Below are positions 25,581 through 32,750 of a stretch of DNA of 64,000 nucleotides, one piece after another. The stretch is from positions 1,488,001 through 1,552,000 of the forward strand of contig NZ_CP012590.1 in the NCBI RefSeq assembly GCF_001278845.1. The letters are read 5' to 3'. Position numbers and translations under genes: made by a program. A model generated the notes under the pieces. That model had not been told where the DNA came from and did not search any database. It was given only the letters and a program-made list of their open reading frames with translations. This DNA is from Actinomyces sp. oral taxon 414. Its GTDB lineage: Bacteria > Actinomycetota > Actinomycetes > Actinomycetales > Actinomycetaceae. Position 1 is the stretch's first letter. Every line of letters starts with the position of its first letter.

Positions 25581-26960
25581 TCAGTCCCGGGCCCGCAGCA
25601 CCGTGGCGACGCTCGCACTGCGCCCCGCCCACGCCGAGACGACGACGGCCGCGCAGGTGGTGGCGAGCGTCAGCGCACCGGTGACGCCGAATTCGGTCCA
25701 GGGCAGGCGCCCGGGCACGTCCGCCCAGGCGATGCCCGAGGTCGGCGCGTACAGCGCGGTGCTCAGCGCGCACACCACGATCCCGAGCAGGCAGGCGACG
25801 ACGGCGTGCAGCACGCCCTCGAGCACCTGCGCGCCGCGCACCTGCGCCGTCGGCGCCCCGGCCGCGGCCAGCAGGGCGGCGTCGCGCCGCCTGCGCCCGG
25901 CGCTCATGGCGATGACGGCGACCCCGCCGATCCAGGCCGTGACCAGGGCCGGGCCGAACACCGCTAGGAAGCTGTCCGTGTTGATCCTGCCCACGCCCAT
26001 GCGCGCGCCGCCCAGCGCGACGGCCACGAGGCCGAAGGCGACCAGGAAGGGCAGGACCGTCGCCGTCGAGCGCCGCGACTCCAGCATCGCGGTGCGGGTG
26101 GCGACGAGCCAGGCGGGCCCCGGCACCGGCACCAGCGCCAGCGCGCGCAGCACGACGGGCACCAGCCAGGCGGTCAGGACGCACACGAGCACGAGCGCCC
26201 CCAGCGCCCCCAGCGGGGCGGCCTCGGCCGCCTGCTCGCTTCCGGCGCCGCCCTGGTGAATGTTGACGGCGGCGGCAATGAAGCCCGCCGCCAGGCCGAG
26301 CGCCACGGCCAGCCGCCCCAGGACGCCGAGGGTGCGGCCCAGACGTGAGCGGCCGCGCTCCTCGGTGCCGCGCAGCAGGTCGGTCTCGGTGGCGCGGGCG
26401 GCGCGGCGGGCGGGGCCCCAGCCGCCCAGGAGCACGGAGCCGGCGACCACGAGGGCGGTCCAGGCCAGGTCCGCCGGCTCCCAGCGCGCGACCGTGCCCG
26501 GCATCGCCACGTCCTGCTCGATGAGCAGCGGCATCATGAGCGCGCTGACGGGCCTGCCCGCGAGGCTGCCGACGAGGGAGCCCAGCGCCGCGACGGCGAC
26601 GAGCTGGCCCAGCAGCAGCGCGCGCAGGCTGCCGGGCCGCATGCCCAGGGCCCGCCACAGCCCGTGGTCGCGGCGGCGCTGGGTCAGGGCCAGCCCCGCC
26701 GTCGAGGCCAGGACGGCCGCCGCGGCCAGGACGACGAGGGCGATGATGAAGCCGGACATGAGCCGTGCGGCGTGGAGCATGTCGGTGGACCGGGGCACGC
26801 CCTGCGGCGTCACGCCGGTGGCCTTCGCGGCCGAGTCGAGCGCGCCGTGCAGGATCCTGAGCTGGCCGGACACGCAGGCCCCGGCCACGAGGGTGATCAC
26901 GCAGGTCCACGCCCACGTGCCGGCGTGGTGGCGCAGGTCGGCGAGCAGCAGACGCAGCAT
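25581..26960 (-). CDS. ABC exporter permease, FtsX/MacB type
   Basis: A 459-residue membrane protein. The ATG at 26960 overlaps the ATPase stop (TGATG), and upstream in-frame codons belong to the shadow of the ATPase gene. About ten hydrophobic segments lie in two halves. The first carries the family's cytoplasmic coupling motif, RRRDHGLWRALGMRPGSLRALLLGQ, and the second RRRRDAALLAAAGAPTAQVRGAQ. Such permeases with a LolD/MacB-like ATPase move lipids, peptides or antibiotics outward, or transmit mechanical signals. The two-component system divergent from it may regulate it. Confidence 0.88.
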   Translation of the reverse strand: MLRLLLADLRHHAGTWAWTCVITLVAGACVSGQLRILHGALDSAAKATGVTPQGVPRSTDMLHAARLMSGFIIALVVLAAAAVLASTAGLALTQRRRDHGLWRALGMRPGSLRALLLGQLVAVAALGSLVGSLAGRPVSALMMPLLIEQDVAMPGTVARWEPADLAWTALVVAGSVLLGGWGPARRAARATETDLLRGTEERGRSRLGRTLGVLGRLAVALGLAAGFIAAAVNIHQGGAGSEQAAEAAPLGALGALVLVCVLTAWLVPVVLRALALVPVPGPAWLVATRTAMLESRRSTATVLPFLVAFGLVAVALGGARMGVGRINTDSFLAVFGPALVTAWIGGVAVIAMSAGRRRRDAALLAAAGAPTAQVRGAQVLEGVLHAVVACLLGIVVCALSTALYAPTSGIAWADVPGRLPWTEFGVTGALTLATTCAAVVVSAWAGRSASVATVLRARD

Positions 26961-27811
26961 CAGCGCCCACCCCCGGCCCGCGCGCTCAGCACGGCGCCGG
27001 ACACCGCGGCCGGATCCCCGCCGGTCAGCTGTCCGACGACGCGCCCGGCGTCCATGACCAGGACCCAATCGGCCCGGGCGGCGGCCGCGGCGTCATGGGT
27101 GACCATGAGGACGGCGCTGCCCTCGGCGGCCAGCTCGGCGAGCCAGTCGAGGACCGCCGCCGCCGCAGCCACGTCCAGGGCCGCGGTGGGCTCATCGGCG
27201 AAGACGACGGCGGGTCGCGAGGCCAGCACGCGGGCAATGGCGACGCGCTGGCGCTCGCCCCCGCTGAGCTCGTGGGGCAGCTGCGAGGCCCGGGCGGACA
27301 GGCCGACGCGATCCAGGGCCACGTTCACCTGCGTGCGACTGAGGGGACGACGCCGCAGCCGCCCGGGCAGGGCGACGTTCTCGCGCGCCGACAGGGCGGT
27401 GACGAGGTTGTCCTCCTGGAAGACGAAGCCCACGTGCTCGGCGCGCAGGCGGGCGGCGGCGCGCGGGCCGAGCCCCGTGGTCCGCTGGCCGAGCACGCTC
27501 ACATTGCCCCGGGTGGGGCGGTCCAGGCCGGCCAGGCACTGCAGGAGCGTCGACTTGCCGCAGCCCGAGGCCCCCACGAGGGCCGTGAAGGAGCCGGCCT
27601 CCAGGGCCAGGCTCACCGACGTGACGGCCACCACGCCCTCCTGGTGCCGCCCGGGCAGCGGATAGACCCGGCCGAGGTCCCAGCACTGGAGGGCCGGGAC
27701 GCCGGGTTCGCGGCCGACGGCGGGCGCCGTCGGCCGAGGCAGGGCTGTGGGATGGGTCGGGGGAGCCTGTGTGCTCCCGGGTGCCGCGGATCGGCTCATC
27801 GGTGTGTTCAT
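26960..27811 (-). CDS. ABC exporter ATPase, LolD/MacB type
   Basis: A 283-residue ATPase with a 40-residue disordered Pro-rich leader. Walker A GASGCGKST lies near 80-88, Q-loop VFQEDN near 131, signature LSGGERQR near 183, Walker B VVFADEP near 206 and the switch His in VTHDAA near 240. It pairs with the permease directly downstream (1-bp overlap). The start at ATG 27811 is divergent from the histidine kinase (27993), and the shared 181-bp region probably holds both promoters. Confidence 0.93.
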   Translation of the reverse strand: MNTPMSRSAAPGSTQAPPTHPTALPRPTAPAVGREPGVPALQCWDLGRVYPLPGRHQEGVVAVTSVSLALEAGSFTALVGASGCGKSTLLQCLAGLDRPTRGNVSVLGQRTTGLGPRAAARLRAEHVGFVFQEDNLVTALSARENVALPGRLRRRPLSRTQVNVALDRVGLSARASQLPHELSGGERQRVAIARVLASRPAVVFADEPTAALDVAAAAAVLDWLAELAAEGSAVLMVTHDAAAAARADWVLVMDAGRVVGQLTGGDPAAVSGAVLSARAGGGR

Positions 27812-27992
27812 GTCCCCCAGACAACCGCCGCCGCCCCCGCCGGGTCACGGGCGCTGGCCCCCGACCTGCACGGCGGCGAAGGCCACCGTGCGGTGGAGGC
27901 GAAGGCCACCGCCCGGTGGTGCTGGCGCCACCCGTCGCCCGGGGCCCTGGCACCCGTGCCAGGCGCCCCCGCGTGCCGTAGCGTCCGAGGTC

Positions 27993-29315
27993 ATGCCACA
28001 CGCCTCCCCGACCACCGACCCGCGCCGCCGCCCGCGCGGCACCGTCATCCTCGTCGAGCTCGCGCACGCACTCACTTTCATCCCGCTGCTGCTGCTGGGG
28101 ATCTTCCTCCTCCTGCTCCTTCCCATCACCGCGCCGCTGGCCGCCGAACTCGAGCGCGCCTGCGCCCGGCTCGCCGGCGCCCAGGCCCCCTCCTCCAGGC
28201 CGCCGGGGCAGGGGACCTGGTCATGGCTGCTGGCCCGCGCGCGCCAGCCGGGCCGCTGGATGCGCGACCTGCCGCTCATGTTCGTGGGGGGCGCGCTGTG
28301 CGCCCCGGGCCTGCTCATCACCGTCGGCGGCGGCGCCCTGGGCGCCATCCTCTGCGCCCTGCCCTCGCGACTGTCCGCCCAGGCGCCGCTCAAACTGCAC
28401 CTGTTCGCCTGGTCCGCGAATATCAGCTCCGCCGGACAGGGCTGGTGGCTCGTACCGCTGGGCGCCGCCTGCCTGGCAGCCGCCGGCGGCCTGCTCTACG
28501 CCCTGGGACGCCTGCGCGCCCGCCTCGCCCAAGCGCTGTCCGACTCCTCGCAGGACAAGCGCCTGGCCACCCTCACCGCCGAGGTCGGGCACCTCACCGC
28601 CGGGCGCACCACCCTCGTGGACGCCTTCGACGCCGAGCGCACCCGCATCGAGCGGGACCTGCACGACGGCGCCCAGCAGGAGCTCGTCGCCCTCACCATG
28701 GGCCTGGGCATGGCCCGGGTGCGCGCGCTCGCGGACGAGGACGGGCCCGAGGCCGGGCGCGAGGCCCTGCTCGCCGACCTCGACGCCGCCCAGGACCGGG
28801 CCGAGGCCGCTCTGCGCTCCCTGCGCGAGACCGTCCACGGCATCCGCCCCGCCGTCCTGACCGAACGGGGCCTGGGCGCGGCCCTGCGCGACCTGGCCGG
28901 CCGCGCGCCCCTGCCCACCACCATGAGCATCACCGACGCCGAGGAGCACCTGGACTCCCTGACCTCGCCGGTCGCCACCGCCGTCTACTTCGCCGTGAGC
29001 GAGGCCCTGACGAACGCCGCCCGGCACGCCGGGCCCGGCGCCACCGCCACCGTGCAGCTCGACGTGGGCGCCCAGGGCCTGAGCGCCGTCGTCACCGACG
29101 ACGGGCGCGGCGGCGCCGACCCCTCGGCCGCCGGCTCCACCGGGCTGGCCGGCATGGCCCAGCGCCTGGAGTCCGTCGGCGGCCGCCTCGCCATTGACTC
29201 CGCCCCCGGGGCGGGTACGCGCCTGACGATCACCGCCCCGCTCACCCCGCCCTGGGCCGAGAGCGCCGCCCCGTCCGCCGCCGCGGGCCCCGCCCGCCGG
29301 GGTGGGGCAGGATGA
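27993..29315 (+). CDS. sensor histidine kinase (HisKA_3 type)
   Basis: A 440-residue membrane kinase. The ATG at 27993 (MPHASPTTD) follows GAGG. Four hydrophobic segments in the first 190 residues make up the sensor part. The dimerisation helix carries the phospho-acceptor His in ERDLHDGAQQELVAL (about 221). The ATPase domain has NAARHAG near 340, DDGRGGAD and GLAGMAQRLESVGG. It would phosphorylate the response regulator encoded 4 bp downstream. Divergent from the ABC exporter genes, a common arrangement for envelope-stress or antibiotic-resistance systems in Actinobacteria. Confidence 0.93.
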   Translation: MPHASPTTDPRRRPRGTVILVELAHALTFIPLLLLGIFLLLLLPITAPLAAELERACARLAGAQAPSSRPPGQGTWSWLLARARQPGRWMRDLPLMFVGGALCAPGLLITVGGGALGAILCALPSRLSAQAPLKLHLFAWSANISSAGQGWWLVPLGAACLAAAGGLLYALGRLRARLAQALSDSSQDKRLATLTAEVGHLTAGRTTLVDAFDAERTRIERDLHDGAQQELVALTMGLGMARVRALADEDGPEAGREALLADLDAAQDRAEAALRSLRETVHGIRPAVLTERGLGAALRDLAGRAPLPTTMSITDAEEHLDSLTSPVATAVYFAVSEALTNAARHAGPGATATVQLDVGAQGLSAVVTDDGRGGADPSAAGSTGLAGMAQRLESVGGRLAIDSAPGAGTRLTITAPLTPPWAESAAPSAAAGPARRGGAG

Positions 29316-29319
29316 CCCC

Positions 29320-30018
29320 ATGAAGATCCTGCTCGCCGACGACACCGCCCTGCTGCGCGAGGGTCTTGCCGGCCTGCTGGCCGCCGCCGGCCACGAGGTC
29401 GTCGCCCGGGTCTCCGACGCCGACGCCCTGCGCGCCGAGGTCACCCGCCTGGCCCGGGCGGGGCGCCTGCCCGACGTCGTCGTCACCGACGTGCGCATGC
29501 CGCCCACCGGCACCGACGACGGCCTGCGCGCCGCCGTGGACCTGCGCGCCGCCTACCCGGGGCTGCCGGTCGTGGTCCTGTCCGCCTACGTCGTTGGCCC
29601 CTACCTGCGCGACCTGCTCGGCTCGGCCACCGCGCCCGACGGCGGCGCCGGGGCGGTGGGCTACCTGCTCAAGGAGCGGGTCGGGCGCGTGGACGACTTC
29701 CTGCGCAGCCTCGACGTCGTGGCCGCCGGAGGCATTGTCGTCGACCCCGAGGTACTGGCCAGGCTCATGGGCGCGCCCGCCCGCACGCCCGCGCAGGCCG
29801 ACGCCGAGCGGGTCGCCCGCCTGACCGACCGCGAGCGCGAGGTCCTGGCGCTCATGGCCGAGGGCCTGTCGAACACGCAGATCGCCGGGCGTCTCGTCCT
29901 GTCCGACGGCGCCGTCGCCAAGCACGTCGCCAACATCCTGGCCAAGCTCGACCTGCCGCCCGAGGAGGACAACCGCCGCGTCAGGGCGGTCCTGACCTGG
30001 CTGCGCACCACCGCCTGA
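29320..30018 (+). CDS. response regulator, NarL/LuxR type
   Basis: A 232-residue regulator. The receiver domain has the acidic pair ADD at 7-9, the phospho-acceptor Asp in VVTDVRMP (about 55), and the Lys in YLLKERVG (about 113). A LuxR-type HTH near 168-215 (LTDREREVLALMAEGLSNTQ) follows. ATG 29320 is chosen over 29302 because it begins the receiver fold (MKILLADD). Partner of the kinase upstream. Confidence 0.95.
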   Translation: MKILLADDTALLREGLAGLLAAAGHEVVARVSDADALRAEVTRLARAGRLPDVVVTDVRMPPTGTDDGLRAAVDLRAAYPGLPVVVLSAYVVGPYLRDLLGSATAPDGGAGAVGYLLKERVGRVDDFLRSLDVVAAGGIVVDPEVLARLMGAPARTPAQADAERVARLTDREREVLALMAEGLSNTQIAGRLVLSDGAVAKHVANILAKLDLPPEEDNRRVRAVLTWLRTTA

Positions 30019-30144
30019 GCGGCCCGGTCCCCGCCCCGCAGTCCTCCGCCGGCCGGCGCCCGCGTGCCCGCCCGGTCCCCGCCTGACCCCGCCGCCCGCC
30101 GGCGATCACACGCCGGCCCGCTCGGGTCCCTTCCCTGTCGAGAT

Positions 30145-30221
30145 GTGCATTTTGCACTCGAGAGGTGCATTTTGCCTTCGAGAATGACGGTTGGAACTGC
30201 ACTTTCGAGTGCGAAGTGCAC
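30145..30221. repeat. GTGCA palindrome, copy 2, with duplicated left arm
   Basis: Two tandem left arms (30145-30161 GTGCATTTTGCACTCGA; 30165-30181 GTGCATTTTGCCTTCGA) face one right arm TCGAGTGCGAAGTGCAC (30205-30221), with the same loop as at 11655. As at 11655, it lies about 130 bp before a 122-bp element. Confidence 0.8.
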
Positions 30222-30350
30222 GTCTCGGCGCCCGGGGACGCCCTGGGAGGCCTGCGTCGCGGCCCGCGGGCCCCGTTCGCTCGCCGCAGCGCCCGCCCGG
30301 GCCGCCGCCCGGCCCGCGGACGCCCTCCCCGGCCGGTCTGCGGCGGCGGA

Positions 30351-30472
30351 TTGTCCAAATCTGTTGCAAAGGCCCCCATCGGGCCGGGACGCGCGAGAAG
30401 AATCGTTGATATTCCGCGGTTCTGCTCCCGGTCGATCCGGTCGCAGAGCGCCTTTGCAACAGATTTGGACAA
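30351..30472. repeat. 122-bp palindromic element, copy B3
   Basis: Perfect 23-bp arms, 30351-30373 (TTGTCCAAATCTGTTGCAAA then GGC) and 30450-30472, with core ATTCCGCGGTTC at offset 60. The best-preserved copy. It lies between two convergent genes (response regulator and P-loop kinase). Confidence 0.9.
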
Positions 30473-30700
30473 CCGCCCGCCCCGGACCGTCCCAGGAGCC
30501 CCACCCGCACCAGCGCGGTCGCGCCTCACCCGCACGATGAGCGAGGAGGCGGCCCCGCCCATGCGGATCCTCGCCCGGCCGCGCCCCACCCGCGCAATAG
30601 GCGACGACGGCCCGCCGGGGAGGAGCTCCACCGCGCCACGCGCCGGGGGACTCACCCGGCGGGCCCGCGTCTGCTACACCCTTTGTCCTCTACTACGCTC

Positions 30701-30747
30701 CTTCACCCTCCGATGTACGAGAAGAAGGAGCGCAGCGGAGGGTGAAG
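30701..30747. terminator. hairpin between convergent genes
   Basis: CTTCACCCTCCG / CGGAGGGTGAAG with a 23-base loop, located 61 bp past the minus-strand P-loop gene. Possible bidirectional terminator; there is no T-run. Confidence 0.45.
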
Positions 30748-30807
30748 AGGCGCAGCAGACGGCGCGGAGCGACCCCCGCGCAGCCGCGAGAGCCACTTCT
30801 TCGCCGC

Positions 30808-31338
30808 TCAGCCGCTCCCGCGCCGCCGCCGGACCTCGTCGCGGATCATCCGCACCGCCTCGTCGGGCCCGACGGCGCTCGTGTCGATGACGAGGCGGTC
30901 GCGCCCCCACGGCTCGTAGTGCCGTTCGACGACCTGTCGCCAGGACGGGTTGCGCAGCCCGTCGATGTCGGGCGTGCGCGCCTGAAGACGTGCGCGGTGC
31001 TCGGCGGCGTCGGAGCAGACCAGCTCGACCTCGACGATGCGCGCGCCACGGCGGGATGCGGCCGCGCGCCAGGCGTCGCGGGTGATCGGCAGGGGGTTGA
31101 CGCACTCGGCGATGACGTCGAGCCCCAGAGCGAGCTGATCGGCCGCCAGGTCGTAGCCGACGGCGTACCCCTCCCCGCCCGTGACCAGTTCGGCGCGGTC
31201 CTGGGCGCGCAGGATGGCCGTCTCGATCGTGTCGATGCGCAGGTAGGCGGCCCTCAGCTCCCGCGCGAGGGGGCGGGCGAGGGTCGTCTTGCCCGTGGCG
31301 GGCAGGCCTGCGATGACGACGAGCACGGGCGCATCCAT
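30808..31338 (-). CDS. small P-loop nucleotide/sugar kinase-like ATPase
   Basis: A 176-residue protein of the AAA_33/zeta-toxin-like kinase group: Walker A GLPATGKTTL (10-19), IDTIETAI (about 35-42), AECVNPL, and the lid Arg region RLQARTPDIDGL. It phosphorylates an unknown small substrate in the cytoplasm. ATG 31338 is the natural start (MDAPVLVVIAG); the frame further upstream is a shadow of the CehA gene. It is the last gene of the minus-strand carbohydrate block, 125 bp after the previous one, so it may be separate. Confidence 0.82.
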   Translation of the reverse strand: MDAPVLVVIAGLPATGKTTLARPLARELRAAYLRIDTIETAILRAQDRAELVTGGEGYAVGYDLAADQLALGLDVIAECVNPLPITRDAWRAAASRRGARIVEVELVCSDAAEHRARLQARTPDIDGLRNPSWRQVVERHYEPWGRDRLVIDTSAVGPDEAVRMIRDEVRRRRGSG

Positions 31339-31463
31339 GCGGCCAACGCTACCGCCCCCGGCCGCCGGCGCCTCGCGTGGAGCGCGCCCCGCCCGACGGG
31401 GACTGCCTCCCCTGCCCGGCGGTCGGGGCGCCGTCCGCCGGCCGCGCCCCGCCCGCCAGCCCC

Positions 31464-32750
31464 TCAGGCGGACAGGGCCACGACCCACCGCTTGGCGGTC
31501 TCCAGGCGGTAGGGGCCCCTGCCGGCCGGCGCCCGCACCACCTGGCGGTTCTCCTCGATCACCAGGCGGGCGCCGAACCTGTCCACGAGCACGGTGCCCA
31601 CCGCGTCCACGGCCATGAGGTCCTCGGCCCCGTGCCCGCCCACGCCGCCCAGGCGCACCAGGGCGGGGGAGTCGAACAGGACGGGGCGGGCCTCGTTCTC
31701 GCTGACGCGCCGGGCGCTGCCGGTCACCATGGTCCGGCCCGCCGCCATGGCCTCGATGAGGGCCGGCGGGCTGCACTCCTCGGCGGCGATCCAGGTCGTG
31801 GGCATCCCCGGGCGCAGGGAGGTGGAGCGGTTGTGGAAGTCGCCGCCGCCCAGGACCACGACGGCGTCGGGCAGCATCGCCGCCCAGGCCAGGATCGAGG
31901 TGTCGGCGAGGTTGCGGTACCAGGTGCCGTGGAAGAGCTCGGCGCCGGGGGGCATGCGCTCCAGGGGGTGCAGCCACGCGCAGTCGTCGGCGACCGGGTG
32001 GTTGATGGACATGAAGCCGCCGCGGCGCTCGACCTCCTCCACCCAGGTGCGGGCCTCGTCGCGGAAGTCGATGACGCCGATCTCGCCCCACGCGTTGGCG
32101 TGCCCGCGGTGGGTGGTCATCTCCTGGCCGGGGATCAGGGTGATGCCGTGACGCTGCGAGACGGAGGCGAGGTGGAGGTGGTGACTGGTGGTGTTGTGGT
32201 CGGTGCAGCCCAGGTAGTCCAGCCCGGACCGAACGCCCTCGTCGGCCAGCTCCCACAGCGACAGCTCCCCGTCGGAGTGCAGGCAGTGGTTGTGGGGGTC
32301 GCCCGCGTACCAGGTCAGTCCCCGGGGGGCGGGCAGGGCCCGGTCGGATCCTCGCAGGAGGCGCCGGGCGGGGGTCGGACGCGGGCCGTGGTCCGGACGC
32401 TCCCCGGCGGGGCAGACCACCGTGACGGTGACGTCCACACCCTCGGCGCTCACCTGGTGCAATCCCAGGAGCACCGCCCAGTCCCCGGCCTCCAGGCCCG
32501 GGCGGTAGCCGGGGGTGGCGTCGTCGCGCTCGACGACGTAGGAGGTCCGCGCCCCTCCGGACCAGCCGCGCAGGCCGTCGGGGCCCAGCAGGCCCAGGTC
32601 GACGCACGCCTTCCCGTCCGTGCAGTCCACCTCCAGGCTCACCCCGATGGACTGGGCGTCGGGCGGAACCTCGAAGGGGAAGGCGGGGTAGCGGTTCGCG
32701 GCCTGGTCGGCCAGGGTCAGGCGCACGCTCGTGCGCCGCAGGATGGTCAT
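31464..32750 (-). CDS. CehA/McbA-type PHP-domain metallohydrolase
   Basis: A 428-residue protein. The ATG at 32750 overlaps the mannosidase stop by 4 bp (ATGA). A beta-sandwich N-domain of about 145 residues precedes a PHP phosphoesterase domain with metal ligands in GDPHNHCLHSDGEL (about 150), CTDHNT, GQEMTTHRGHANAWG, INHP and GGGDFHN. CehA-like proteins act on phosphoesters or carbamates; in sugar operons of this kind they probably handle a modified sugar phosphate. There is no signal peptide, so it is cytoplasmic. Translational coupling to the GH38 gene argues for a role in the same pathway. Confidence 0.88.
   Translation of the reverse strand: MTILRRTSVRLTLADQAANRYPAFPFEVPPDAQSIGVSLEVDCTDGKACVDLGLLGPDGLRGWSGGARTSYVVERDDATPGYRPGLEAGDWAVLLGLHQVSAEGVDVTVTVVCPAGERPDHGPRPTPARRLLRGSDRALPAPRGLTWYAGDPHNHCLHSDGELSLWELADEGVRSGLDYLGCTDHNTTSHHLHLASVSQRHGITLIPGQEMTTHRGHANAWGEIGVIDFRDEARTWVEEVERRGGFMSINHPVADDCAWLHPLERMPPGAELFHGTWYRNLADTSILAWAAMLPDAVVVLGGGDFHNRSTSLRPGMPTTWIAAEECSPPALIEAMAAGRTMVTGSARRVSENEARPVLFDSPALVRLGGVGGHGAEDLMAVDAVGTVLVDRFGARLVIEENRQVVRAPAGRGPYRLETAKRWVVALSA

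Noticed and set aside
11797..30472. Conserved short minus-strand peptide (MSESVAKAL ... ISTILLAR) across the 122-bp elements
   Set aside because: All frames look conserved because the DNA is conserved. Copy B2 has an in-frame TGA and no copy has a ribosome-binding site. Paired arm substitutions point to structure, not coding.
30808..32607. One 599-codon minus frame joining the P-loop kinase with upstream sequence
   Set aside because: Only the last 176 codons match a protein family; the rest is an off-frame reading of the CehA gene.
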